A stretch of DNA of 13,305 nucleotides from Clostridiales bacterium. Lineage in GTDB: Bacteria; Bacillota; Clostridia; Lachnospirales; Lachnospiraceae. This document shows, in pieces, positions 7,223 through 13,305 of this stretch. Numbering within the stretch: position 1 is the first letter of the stretch; each line of letters starts with the position of its first letter. Location of the stretch: the NCBI GenBank assembly GCA_019423835.1, contig JAHZAR010000024.1, forward strand, positions 8,759-22,063, in the 5' to 3' direction. The position numbers were made by a program, and so were the translations under genes. Below the pieces are notes generated by a model. That model searched no databases. It was not told the origin of the DNA and was given only the letters and a program-made list of their open reading frames with translations.

Positions 7223-7251
7223 ATTATAGCAGGACAGCAGGGGAGTGGGAA
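7223..7251 (-). promoter_or_regulatory. Promoter of the RNase Z-like gene
   Basis: Minus strand: TTCCCA (7251-7246), a 17-base spacer, and TATAAT (7228-7223) with the extended element TGC before it. The predicted start near 7216 leaves a leader of about 97 bases, in which I see no strong fold. Confidence 0.65.
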
Positions 7252-7356
7252 GAACAGTTTACAGCATTTTCAGGGCTGGCTAAAAGAATGAATTTGTGAT
7301 ACTATTATTCTGTCAGAAAAGCAGTGTAACGGCAGAATGTTAGGAGAATCATATAC

Positions 7357-7842
7357 ATGAGAAAAGCAGAATTTTTAAAGGAGCTGGAGGCGTCGCTGAG
7401 CGGGGAAATTCCGGCAGGCGCAGTTTCGGAAAATCTTCGCTACTATGATAACTATATTTCACAGGAGGTGGCGGGGGGACGCTCAGAGGCTGAGGTGATT
7501 GAAGAGATAGGGAGCCCCCGTCTCATTGCAAAGACGATTATAGATACCAGCGGAGCCGGGGAGTATGAGAGCCAGGAGAGCTCCTATTCCGGATACAGTT
7601 CCCAGGGATTTGGCCGGGAATACGACACAGCCTATGGCAGACAGGAGGAACGGCGCACAGGCTTCCATTATTTCAATTTGAACAAGTGGTACTGGAAATT
7701 CCTGATTTTCGCAGTTGTGCTGCTGGTGATGATCACAGTGCTGTCTGTAATCGGAGGGATTTTTGCCCTTCTGTTCCGCTATGCGACTCCGATTCTGATT
7801 ATCCTTTTGATCTGGTCGCTGTTTCGGAGTTCGCGAAGGTGA
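7357..7842 (+). CDS. HAAS/DUF1700-type membrane protein
   Basis: 161 residues. Residues 1-62 match the HAAS (DUF1700) helical domain: MRKAEFLKELEASL, then NLRYYDNYI and GGRSEAEVIEEIGSPRLIAKTI. A polar Gly/Ser/Tyr/Gln-rich linker follows (64-100), then two hydrophobic segments (about 112-140 and 143-156) and a basic end (RSSRR), so it should sit in the cytoplasmic membrane with the HAAS part inside. HAAS proteins are usually found beside a PadR-type repressor and a DUF4097 adhesin-like protein, and are thought to signal at the membrane; neither partner is present here. AGGAGA (7342-7347) lies nine bases before ATG. No clear promoter was found: TTTACA (7258-7263) with TAAAAG (7281-7286), or TATTAT (7303-7308) without a -35, are the candidates. 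An intrinsic terminator follows at 7957. Confidence 0.8.
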   Translation: MRKAEFLKELEASLSGEIPAGAVSENLRYYDNYISQEVAGGRSEAEVIEEIGSPRLIAKTIIDTSGAGEYESQESSYSGYSSQGFGREYDTAYGRQEERRTGFHYFNLNKWYWKFLIFAVVLLVMITVLSVIGGIFALLFRYATPILIILLIWSLFRSSRR

Positions 7843-7876
7843 CACAGATTTCAGAGGGCTGACAGGGGCAGATAGC

Positions 7877-7915
7877 GTTCGGCTTCCCCCATATGGGGCA
7901 GGAAGCGAAACGAAC
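7877..7915 (+). other. Stem-loop in the 3' untranslated region of the HAAS gene
   Basis: GTTCG (7877-7881) and GCTTCC (7882-7887) pair with CGAAC (7911-7915) and GGAAGC (7901-7906), with a GAAA bulge on the 3' side and an inner CCC/GGG pairing around ATAT. It lies between the HAAS stop and the true terminator and has no U-run, so it is not itself a terminator. Function unknown. Confidence 0.4.
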
Positions 7916-7924
7916 GGGGGAAAG

Positions 7925-7953
7925 TTCAGAACAGACTGAGAAAATGGTATCAG
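7925..7953 (+). promoter_or_regulatory. Possible promoter of the DMT permease gene
   Basis: TTCAGA (7925-7930, four matches to TTGACA), a 17-base spacer, and TATCAG (7948-7953, four matches) preceded by TGG as an extended -10. The predicted start, near 7960, falls inside the left arm of the terminator at 7957, so this transcript would not form the terminator hairpin. Each hexamer alone is weak. Confidence 0.4.
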
Positions 7954-7956
7954 ACT

Positions 7957-7983
7957 GGCCGGCGAAGAGAGCCGGCCTTTTTT
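7957..7983 (+). terminator. Intrinsic terminator after the HAAS gene
   Basis: GGCCGGC (7957-7963), loop GAAGAGA, GCCGGCC (7971-7977), then TTTTTT (7978-7983). A textbook terminator 114 bases past the HAAS stop. It also lies only 23 bases before the start codon of the DMT permease gene, which argues against the longer frame that would start at 7893. Confidence 0.93.
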
Positions 7984-8006
7984 GCGGAGAGGAGAGGACA
8001 GCGTGT

Positions 8007-8993
8007 ATGGCTAAGCTGCAGATAGGTAAAAGCATGGAAACGAATAGGACAGGCACAGCAGAAAAACAGGATTCTGTGCTCCAGAAACCGGTGATTCTGG
8101 GACTTCTGGCAATTTTCTGCTGTGCACTCTGGGGAAGCGCATTTCCGGGAATCAAGATCGGATATCAGCTGCTGTCGATTCCCTCCGGGGACCAGGGAAG
8201 TCAGATTGTATTTGCGGGATACCGTTTTTTTCTGGCAGGCCTTCTGGTTCTGTTCATCGGAAGCCTTGCTGAGAGAAGGCCTCTTGTCCCATCCGCGAAA
8301 GCTGTGACTAAGATCGTGAAGCTGTCTATGCTTCAGACCGTGCTCCAGTATACATTTTTTTATCTGGGCGTGGCGAATACCAGCGGAGTCAAGGGCTCTA
8401 TCATTGTGGGAGCCAACAGCCTGTTTGTGATATTGATTGCGGGACTGCTGTTTAAACAGGAGCGGCTGACAGGAAATAAGATTCTGGGCTGCGCTGCGGG
8501 ACTGGCAGGTGTGGCCGCTGCGAATCTGGGGCAGGGAGGGATGGAATTTTCCTTCCGGCTTTCAGGAGAAGGTTTTGTGCTGTGTTCTTCTCTGTCTTAT
8601 GCGTTTTCCACTGTCTTTATGAAGCGGTATTCCAGAGAGGAGGACCCAATAATGCTCAGCGGATGGCAGTTTCTGTTGGGCGGCCTGCTTCTCACAGCAT
8701 TCGGTCTTCTGCTCGGGGGGAAGCAGGGCAGCTTTCATGCTGCTTCTGCGGGAATTCTCATCTATCTTGCGTTTGTGTCGGCTGCCGCTTACTCTGTCTG
8801 GGGCCTTCTTCTCAAATACAATCCTGCTTCACGGGTGGCGATCTATGGATTTATGAATCCCGTCATAGGCGTTCTTTTGTCAGCCCTCCTTCTGCATGAG
8901 GGAGGACAGGCATTCAGCCTGAAAAATCTGGCTGCTCTGATTCTCGTATGTGCAGGAGTGGTAATTGTCAATGGAAAGAAGGAGGAGATGTAG
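8007..8993 (+). CDS. EamA/DMT-family transporter
   Basis: 328 residues from the chosen start, with about ten membrane helices in two EamA repeats. The first repeat opens near residue 28 with AIFCCALWGSAFPGIKIG, the family's helix-1 signature, followed by the YRFFLAGLL helix; the second opens near GEGFVLCSSLSYAFSTVFMKRYS. Members of this family export amino acids, metabolites or drugs across the cytoplasmic membrane; the substrate is unknown. The frame stays open back to 7893, but that region contains the upstream terminator, and ATG 8007 has GGAGAGGA (7991-7998) eight bases before it, so I start there; ATG 8034 has only a weak site. The residues before helix 1 are polar and not conserved-looking. 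Expression must come from read-through or from the promoter candidate at 7925. Confidence 0.87.
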   Translation: MAKLQIGKSMETNRTGTAEKQDSVLQKPVILGLLAIFCCALWGSAFPGIKIGYQLLSIPSGDQGSQIVFAGYRFFLAGLLVLFIGSLAERRPLVPSAKAVTKIVKLSMLQTVLQYTFFYLGVANTSGVKGSIIVGANSLFVILIAGLLFKQERLTGNKILGCAAGLAGVAAANLGQGGMEFSFRLSGEGFVLCSSLSYAFSTVFMKRYSREEDPIMLSGWQFLLGGLLLTAFGLLLGGKQGSFHAASAGILIYLAFVSAAAYSVWGLLLKYNPASRVAIYGFMNPVIGVLLSALLLHEGGQAFSLKNLAALILVCAGVVIVNGKKEEM

Positions 8994-9185
8994 GGCGTCT
9001 GTCTGCTCTTAAAAAATATTCGGGTACAGGGGAAGGAGCTTTCCGGAGGGGCAGGGACCAGCAGCGATGCAGGCGAAGCGGCGGGTGGGGAGTTCCTTCC
9101 CGCTTCCTATTGAAAGCGGACAGATGACGGCTGGAGATAAAGACGGAGCAAATGTGATTCTGACTGAAAATAAGAACGAAAAATC
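8994..9185. other. Gene-free stretch after the DMT permease
   Basis: No gene is supported here. Frames that cross it on both strands (9067-9438 plus, 9009-9455 minus) have no ribosome site, run through the terminator at 9186 and overlap the acetyltransferase gene. A short CCGCTT/AAGCGG stem near 9102-9119 has no U-run. Together with 9235-9351, where I also see nothing definite, this makes up the gap between the two genes. Confidence 0.5.
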
Positions 9186-9234
9186 AAAAAAGAGGGAACT
9201 CCCTGGTGTCAAACTGATAGGGATTCCCTCTTTT
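9186..9234. terminator. Two-way intrinsic terminator between DMT and acetyltransferase genes
   Basis: Arms 9188-9204 and 9219-9234 pair over 16 bp with one bulged C (9199), closing a 14-base loop. On the plus strand it ends in TTTT; on the minus strand it ends in TTTTTT followed shortly by another T-run, so it is stronger for the minus-strand acetyltransferase gene. It lies 118 bases beyond that gene's stop. Confidence 0.85.
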
Positions 9235-9351
9235 ACAAATGTTTCTTTCGTTTTCCGTACTTTACGGCGCTTCCCCCTGCGCTGCCCAGAAAATTCAGAA
9301 AAAGCTTGCTGTCTGTATTCTGTAAAAGCACATTCGGGGGAAAAGCAGCGG

Positions 9352-9804
9352 CTATGCGATTTTAAGTACCATAACCCGCTCATTGTGATTATTCCTCTCC
9401 CCGGTGTAGGCAAAGCCAAAGTGGTGATAAAGGGCTGAGGCACTGAGGTTATCATCTGTGATGCTCAGATAAATATGTTTGCGGTGATACTTTTTCCACA
9501 GCTTTTTCAGAAGATCCATAAGGGCTGCTTTTCCGTAGCCCATACTCTGATAACGGCGGTCAATGAGAAAGCGATTAAGCCACAGCCGTCCGAAGGGGAG
9601 ATATTCCCAGAACAGGCCGTACATGGCGAAGCCGATGAGGACATTTCCGTCATAGATGCCCACAGCGTGCCAGCAGGAATGGGAATTTGCCTCAGACAGA
9701 CAGTCCTCGATTGATTCGATGAATCTCTTCTGGTCTTCCCTGAGTTCAAGATTCAGGATTTCCTTCCGGTTTTCTTCAGTGACCGGTTTAAACTGTAGTT
9801 CCAT
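9352..9804 (-). CDS. GNAT N-acetyltransferase, diamine/spermidine type
   Basis: 150 residues. The order of motifs follows the BltD/PaiA-like polyamine acetyltransferases: FKPVTEENRKEILNL at the N-terminus, then EDQKRFIESIEDCLSEA, WHAVGIYDG, IGFAMYG, WLNRFLID, and the acetyl-CoA loop YQSMGYGKAAL (85-95) with the Q-x-x-G-x-G pattern at 86-91. Y126 in ALYHHFGF is the usual catalytic Tyr. It would transfer acetyl from acetyl-CoA to a polyamine or related amine in the cytoplasm; that substrate rests on family resemblance only. The frame is open upstream to 9900, but AGGAGG lies four bases before ATG 9804 and the upstream residues do not resemble the family. It has its own promoter, so it need not be co-transcribed with the MATE gene. 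Confidence 0.87.
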   Translation of the reverse strand: MELQFKPVTEENRKEILNLELREDQKRFIESIEDCLSEANSHSCWHAVGIYDGNVLIGFAMYGLFWEYLPFGRLWLNRFLIDRRYQSMGYGKAALMDLLKKLWKKYHRKHIYLSITDDNLSASALYHHFGFAYTGERNNHNERVMVLKIA

Positions 9805-9905
9805 AATTCCTCCTGTACAATCAATTTGCGGAAAAATTTCGTATGGGACTTCAGACGGCAGAAACAGAGATCTCTGCTGCCTGGAATCATCCAACAGCAA
9901 ATATC

Positions 9906-9934
9906 AATATACAAGACAGCTTAGAATATTGCAA
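9906..9934 (-). promoter_or_regulatory. Promoter of the acetyltransferase gene
   Basis: Minus strand: TTGCAA (9934-9929), a 17-base spacer, TATATT (9911-9906). The predicted start is near 9899, giving a leader of about 95 bases. Within it, 9857-9881 can fold through CAGAGA/TCTCTG and GGCAG/CTGCC. No convincing terminator for the MATE gene lies upstream of this promoter, so some read-through is possible. Confidence 0.62.
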
Positions 9935-10067
9935 CCAAAATCTGACGGCTTTACAGAATTGTAACAGGGAGCCGGGTTCTCATCTCTCTTTTCAGACTGC
10001 TCAGCGAGAGAATACTGCCAAACAGAGAGGAGGGAGAGCTACAATCCAGACAGACTGAAACAGCCAG

Positions 10068-11438
10068 TTACAGGTTCTGCTGGGACCTGAAAAGCAGGGA
10101 AAGACGGACTCTTCGCCTGACAGGAACTGCTCTGCAGGCTGGGAGATGCTTCCTGAACAGAAATTTCCCAAAGAGAAGGGACAGCCCTTCCGTAAGAGGG
10201 AAGGCAAGCCATATGCCATCAAGTCCGAACAGCTCGGCCATGAGAACTGCCAGAGGCAGGATTCCCGCAGCGCCGCGGAAGGAAGACAGACACAGGGAAG
10301 CCTTCTGACAGCCGGAAACGCTGAGCAGGGAGGCAGTCAGAAGATTTATCCCTGCAAACAGAAAGCCGATAAAGTAAAGCCTGATTCCGCGGGCAGCCAT
10401 TGTCTGGAGGGCGGCGTCTCCTGCGCTGTTGAAGATTCCGGCCAGCCGGGGGGAGAACAGAAGGGCTGAAAGAGCCGCGGCAGCTCCCAAAAAAGCGGCC
10501 AGAGTGGCCCCGCGGTGCTGAATCTCAGATACGGCCGGACGCTCTCCTGTTCCCAGGAACTGGCTGAGAAGAGGCTGGATTCCCTGGGAAATGCCTGTAA
10601 AGACAGCCATGGTCACAAGGGCCAGGTTGGCAACGATTCCATAGGCTGCGACGCCTGTGGTTCCTCCGTGGCGCAGCACCAGAAGATTGAAGACACCCAG
10701 GATGACGCCGGAGGAAAATTCATTGATGAAGGCAAAACCGCCCAGGCCTGCCATATCTGCAAGCAGCCTCGGGCAAAGGGCGAACCGAGTCAGCCGGAAG
10801 CGGCCTCTGTTCCTCAGCATGTAGAAGGAAGAAACAGCAGTGCCGATAACCGGCGCCAGTCCGGTGGCCAGGGCTGCGCCGTAGATTCCCATATGAAGAG
10901 GATACATAAAAAGCCAGTCCAGAAAGATATTGGAAAGGCTTCCGGCCAGCATGGCAGTCATGGCTGTGCGGGGGCTGCCGTCATTTCTCACAAAGACGAT
11001 GAAAATGTGGTTTATGATAAAAAACGGAGAGAAGGCCAGTACTGTACGGAGATATACAGAGCAGGACTCCAGCAAACAGGGGTCCGCGCCCAGAAATCTG
11101 GCCAGACTGTCGGAAAAGAAGAAGCCAAGTCCTGCAAGCAGAAGGCCGCAGAAAATGCCCCAGGCAGCTGCAAGAGTAAAGGTGCGCCTGGCTTCTGTCT
11201 CCATATTTCTGGCACGGCAGATGGAGCAGCGGGCGGCTCCGCCGACTCCCAACATCATGCCGATTCCATTGAGAAAGCCGAATACGGCAATAGCAAGATT
11301 CAGCGCTGCCAGCCCATCAGCCCCGAGCCGGTCTGAAACGAAAAAGGTGTCAGCCAGAATATTTCCGGACAGGCCAAGCATCCCGAGAATATTGAGTGAA
11401 ACGTATCTGGAAAACTGTTTTGCTCTGTTTTGTGTCAT
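10068..11438 (-). CDS. MATE-family efflux transporter
   Basis: 456 residues with about twelve membrane helices in two bundles, the standard MATE length. The first bundle holds ADTFFVSDRLGADGLAALNLA (29-49), the family's helix-1/2 signature, and the loop FVRNDGSPRTAM with the conserved RNDG-P pattern; the second bundle begins near FINEFSSGVILGVFNLLVL and contains GISQGIQPLLSQ, the counterpart of the family's Q-P motif. MATE pumps export drugs or cationic metabolites in exchange for sodium or protons; the substrate is unknown. The protein ends with a basic tail (VRRRVRL). GGGAGG sits eight bases before ATG. A promoter and an intrinsic terminator lie in the leader, which suggests attenuation. 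The long plus-strand frame across the gene (10515-11336) is a shadow. Confidence 0.93.
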   Translation of the reverse strand: MTQNRAKQFSRYVSLNILGMLGLSGNILADTFFVSDRLGADGLAALNLAIAVFGFLNGIGMMLGVGGAARCSICRARNMETEARRTFTLAAAWGIFCGLLLAGLGFFFSDSLARFLGADPCLLESCSVYLRTVLAFSPFFIINHIFIVFVRNDGSPRTAMTAMLAGSLSNIFLDWLFMYPLHMGIYGAALATGLAPVIGTAVSSFYMLRNRGRFRLTRFALCPRLLADMAGLGGFAFINEFSSGVILGVFNLLVLRHGGTTGVAAYGIVANLALVTMAVFTGISQGIQPLLSQFLGTGERPAVSEIQHRGATLAAFLGAAAALSALLFSPRLAGIFNSAGDAALQTMAARGIRLYFIGFLFAGINLLTASLLSVSGCQKASLCLSSFRGAAGILPLAVLMAELFGLDGIWLAFPLTEGLSLLFGKFLFRKHLPACRAVPVRRRVRLSLLFRSQQNL

Positions 11439-11505
11439 AAAGAATCCCTCCCGGTAACGTGAACTGCGTCATTCATTTCGGTTATAAAGAGTTGTGGCTG
11501 TGAGC

Positions 11506-11561
11506 AAAAAAGGCGCCTGGATACATTCCTTCTAAGACCTACGGAATATATTCAGGCGCCT
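11506..11561 (-). terminator. Intrinsic terminator in the MATE 5' leader (attenuator or small-RNA end)
   Basis: Read on the minus strand, a hairpin from 11561 to 11511 (arms of 19 bases, one G-U pair and one C-A mismatch, 13-base loop) ends in six T's down to 11506. Both ends are the self-complementary octamer AGGCGCCT. It lies about 67 bases before the MATE start codon and about 50 bases after the predicted transcription start, with no minus-strand gene upstream, so it should govern the MATE leader. Confidence 0.85.
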
Positions 11562-11612
11562 GTGTTGTGCGCTGCCCGGTGGCAGCGGCAAGCGTGTTCT
11601 GTCTGCTGTTCT
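11562..11612 (-). ncRNA. Structured 5' leader RNA of the MATE gene
   Basis: From the predicted start (about 11612) to the terminator the RNA is short and carries one strong extra hairpin, CGCTGCC-ACCG-GGCAGCG, read on the minus strand within about 11570-11588. I do not recognise a known riboswitch consensus or a T-box motif. No ATG-initiated leader peptide with a ribosome site is visible. The terminated RNA would be about 105 bases. Confidence 0.4.
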
Positions 11613-11618
11613 GGAGAA

Positions 11619-11648
11619 AGGATAGCACAGTAAAACGGCATCTGTCAA
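11619..11648 (-). promoter_or_regulatory. Promoter of the MATE leader
   Basis: Minus strand: consensus TTGACA (11648-11643), an 18-base spacer, and TATCCT (11624-11619) preceded by the extended element TGC. The predicted start is near 11612, about 174 bases before the MATE start codon, with the terminator in between. Confidence 0.72.
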
Positions 11649-11721
11649 GATTTCGTGAAACAAAACCTGTATTTGGCAGAAACCAATTAAAGAGCAGAGG
11701 GGACGCGGGAGAATGTTTCCC

Positions 11722-11750
11722 TTTACAGAGGAGAAAATAGCTGTTAGAAT
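11722..11750 (+). promoter_or_regulatory. Promoter of the pth-mfd genes
   Basis: TTTACA (11722-11727), a 17-base spacer, and TAGAAT (11745-11750) preceded by TGT as an extended -10; each hexamer has five matches to consensus. The predicted start near 11757 leaves a leader of about 132 bases. It is divergent from, and about 75 bases away from, the MATE promoter. Confidence 0.74.
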
Positions 11751-11761
11751 GAAGCGGTATG

Positions 11762-11797
11762 AGCGTCAGATAGTTCCGGAAAGGGAAATCTGGCGCT
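11762..11797 (+). other. Stem-loop at the 5' end of the pth leader
   Basis: AGCGTCAGAT (11762-11771) pairs with ATCTGGCGCT (11788-11797) over ten positions with one G-U pair, closing a 16-base loop. It begins within about five bases of the predicted transcript start. It may protect the 5' end or be a protein site; no U-run follows. Confidence 0.4.
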
Positions 11798-11888
11798 TAA
11801 AGGCGTGTGCTCCGGCAGAAAACGGGAGAGGATGAAAAACAGATAAGAATCAGACAGAAACCGTCATGGGACAAGGAGAATAAAAAGT

Positions 11889-12500
11889 ATGTATATTATA
11901 GCAGGACTCGGAAATCCGGGTGAAAAGTATGACAATACCCGCCACAATGCGGGCTTTCTGACAATTGATGCACTGGCAGAGCGATATGGGATTGACGTGA
12001 GGGAGAAGGCACACAAAGCTCTGATTGGCAGGGGAGTGATTGAGGGGAAGAAGGTAATTCTTGCCAAGCCCCAGACCTACATGAATTTAAGCGGGGAGTG
12101 TATCCGGGCTCTGGTGGAGTACTACAAGGTGGAGCAGGAGGAGCTGATTATTATTTTCGACGATATCAGCTTAGAGCCGGGACAGCTTCGCATCCGCAAA
12201 AAGGGAAGCGCAGGAGGCCACAACGGGATCAAGAGTATCATCGCCCATCTGGGAACCCAGGAGTTTACAAGAATCAAGGTGGGAGTAGGGGAGAAGCCGC
12301 CCAGAATGGATCTGGCAGACTATGTGCTGGGCCGTTTTGCAAAGGAAGAGCAGGATACCATGCGGGAGGCCTTTGAGACTGCCGCCAAGGCGGCCGTCAC
12401 CATTATGACAGAGGGGGCGGACGCGGCCATGAACCAGTATAATGGATCAAAGAAGAAAGAAAAGGCAGAGGCAAGGGGAGAATCAGCCGGAGTCTGCTGA
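11889..12500 (+). CDS. pth: Peptidyl-tRNA hydrolase
   Basis: 203 residues. It frees tRNA from peptidyl-tRNAs dropped by the ribosome, an essential cytoplasmic task. The start MYIIAGLGNPGEKYDNTRHNAGF is the family signature: N9 binds substrate and H19 is the catalytic base. QTYMNLSG (N67 region) and IIIFDDISLEPG, with the Asp that supports the His (about D92), follow, then KKGSAGGHNGIKSII, the conserved GGHNGL-like loop. The core ends near residue 190; the charged tail (KKKEKAEARGES) is an addition of a kind that varies between species. AAGGAG (11873-11878) precedes ATG by ten bases. mfd starts 104 bases downstream with no terminator between, matching the pth-mfd order of Bacillus subtilis, where pth is also called spoVC. 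Confidence 0.96.
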   Translation: MYIIAGLGNPGEKYDNTRHNAGFLTIDALAERYGIDVREKAHKALIGRGVIEGKKVILAKPQTYMNLSGECIRALVEYYKVEQEELIIIFDDISLEPGQLRIRKKGSAGGHNGIKSIIAHLGTQEFTRIKVGVGEKPPRMDLADYVLGRFAKEEQDTMREAFETAAKAAVTIMTEGADAAMNQYNGSKKKEKAEARGESAGVC

Positions 12501-12604
12501 CGGGCGGACAAAAAAGCTGCCCAAACAGGCAGGAGCTGTGAAGGCGCGCGAAAAGTGGGCCATGGAAATACGGCATATCAGGCAGAGAGCCAGGAGGGAT
12601 GAGA

Positions 12605-13305
12605 ATGGGAGTAATATTTGCAAATCCGCTGGAAGAGCTGGTGGAGTTTCAGGAGTTGAACCGGGATCTGGAACAGGGAAAGGGGCCCCTTCAGGTCAGC
12701 GGGTGTGTGGATTCCCAGAAGGCTCATCTGATCAGTGAGACGGCGGGAAGTCTCAGGTGGAAGCTGATTGTGACCTATGACGATTCCAGAGCCAGAGAGA
12801 TCTATGAGGACTACAGGACCTTTGATCCGGCGGTGTTCCTCTATCCGGCCAGGGATCTGCTGTTTTACAGTTCCGATATCCATGGAAACCTGCTGACGCG
12901 CCAGAGGATGCAGGTATTCAAGCATCTGATGGAGGACGAGTCAGGAACGATCGTGACAACGGTGGACGGGCTGATGGACCGTCTTCTGCCGCTTTCCGAG
13001 ATACAAAACAGCCGGATTACCGTTACTTCGGGGGAGAGCCTGAAAACGGAGGAGATGAAGGAAGCGCTGTCAGGGCTGGGCTACGAGAGAGTCGGACAGG
13101 TGGACGGAATGGGACAGTTTTCCGTGCGGGGCGGAATCATTGACATTTTCCCGCTGACCGAGGAGCTCCCCGTGCGAATCGAGCTGTGGGGGGATGAGGT
13201 GGATTCCATCCGAAGCTTTGATCCGGAAAGCCAGCGTTCGGTGGAGGAGCTGGAGCAGGTGGAGATCTGCCCTGCAACGGAGCTGCTGCTTGAAAAATCC
13301 CGGGT
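12605..13305 (+). CDS. mfd: Transcription-repair coupling factor, N-terminal part (3' end outside window)
   Basis: An open frame from ATG 12605 to the right edge gives the first 233 residues of a protein normally near 1,150. The visible part is the UvrB-like N-terminal module of Mfd: an N-terminal helix region, TYDDSRAREIYEDY, VFLYPARDLLFYSSDIHG, a VTTVDGLMDRLLP strand-helix, and the diagnostic GQFSVRGGIIDIFPLTEE followed by RIELWGDEVDSIRSFDPESQRS. Mfd removes stalled RNA polymerase from DNA and recruits the UvrAB repair enzymes. The polymerase-binding domain and the helicase motor are beyond the window. AGGAGG (12592-12597) is seven bases before this ATG; an in-frame ATG at 12599 lies too close to it. 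It is probably transcribed with pth. Confidence 0.94.
   Translation, partial: MGVIFANPLEELVEFQELNRDLEQGKGPLQVSGCVDSQKAHLISETAGSLRWKLIVTYDDSRAREIYEDYRTFDPAVFLYPARDLLFYSSDIHGNLLTRQRMQVFKHLMEDESGTIVTTVDGLMDRLLPLSEIQNSRITVTSGESLKTEEMKEALSGLGYERVGQVDGMGQFSVRGGIIDIFPLTEELPVRIELWGDEVDSIRSFDPESQRSVEELEQVEICPATELLLEKSR

Noticed and set aside
7893..8006. An upstream start for the DMT permease at 7893
   Set aside because: The extra 38 codons would be encoded across the HAAS terminator and its predicted residues do not resemble the family; ATG 8007 has a good ribosome site.
9067..9438. A plus-strand 123-codon frame after the DMT permease
   Set aside because: It crosses the terminator hairpin at 9186-9234 and overlaps the acetyltransferase gene on the other strand, with no ribosome site.
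9805..9900. An upstream start for the acetyltransferase at 9900
   Set aside because: The AGGAGG before ATG 9804 and the family's N-terminal motif both point to 9804; the upstream residues fall in the leader, about where transcription should start.
10515..11336. A 273-codon plus-strand frame
   Set aside because: It is antisense to the MATE gene, has no family resemblance and a composition rich in Gly, Ser, Gln and Lys typical of a shadow frame.
11520..11600. A 19-codon leader peptide starting at TTG in the MATE leader and ending in the terminator loop
   Set aside because: It would fit a drug-sensing attenuator, but there is no ribosome binding site before the TTG, and the only ATG nearby directly abuts an AGAAGGA, so neither can be supported.
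12442..12738. A plus-strand 98-codon frame between pth and mfd
   Set aside because: It overlaps both genes in another frame, is rich in Arg, Gly and Gln, and matches no family I know.

Overview
The window looks like an ordinary chromosomal segment of a Firmicute, most likely a Lachnospiraceae-type Clostridia. I infer this from protein character, strong AGGAGG-type ribosome binding sites, sigma-A promoters that nearly all carry an extended -10 (TGn), base composition near 50% GC by eye, and the pth-mfd gene order known from Firmicutes. No mobile element, CRISPR array, tRNA or rRNA was seen.

Layout. Positions 1-2680 (+) hold the 3' end of an acetolactate synthase large subunit gene (ilvB), then serC and serA, the first and second enzymes of serine synthesis in one probable transcript. 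Positions 2748-4136 (+) hold an NCS2 nucleobase permease with its own promoter. A strong two-way terminator (4239-4288) separates it from a membrane-anchored M23 metallopeptidase (4287-5624, -). The peptidase and a PaaI-like thioesterase (5705-6205, +) diverge from one 33-bp palindrome that places an extended -10 element on each strand. A metallo-beta-lactamase-fold protein with RNase Z-like motifs follows (6264-7118, -), then a HAAS/DUF1700 membrane protein (7357-7842, +) and an EamA/DMT permease (8007-8993, +) that begins just after an intrinsic terminator. Positions 9352-11438 (-) carry a GNAT acetyltransferase of the spermidine/diamine type and a MATE efflux transporter. Positions 11889-13305 (+) carry pth and the start of mfd, with their own promoter.

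The genes belong to unrelated small transcription units: amino-acid synthesis, purine or pyrimidine uptake, cell-wall hydrolysis, efflux and polyamine modification, and translation/DNA repair housekeeping. I see no multi-gene novel system. The parts that reward a closer look are regulatory: the palindromic divergent promoter at 5639-5671, the promoter plus terminator in the 5' leader of the MATE gene (11506-11648), and the promoter that appears to start inside a terminator in front of the DMT permease (7925-7983). All promoter, terminator and function calls come from reading the sequence and have not been tested by search or experiment.
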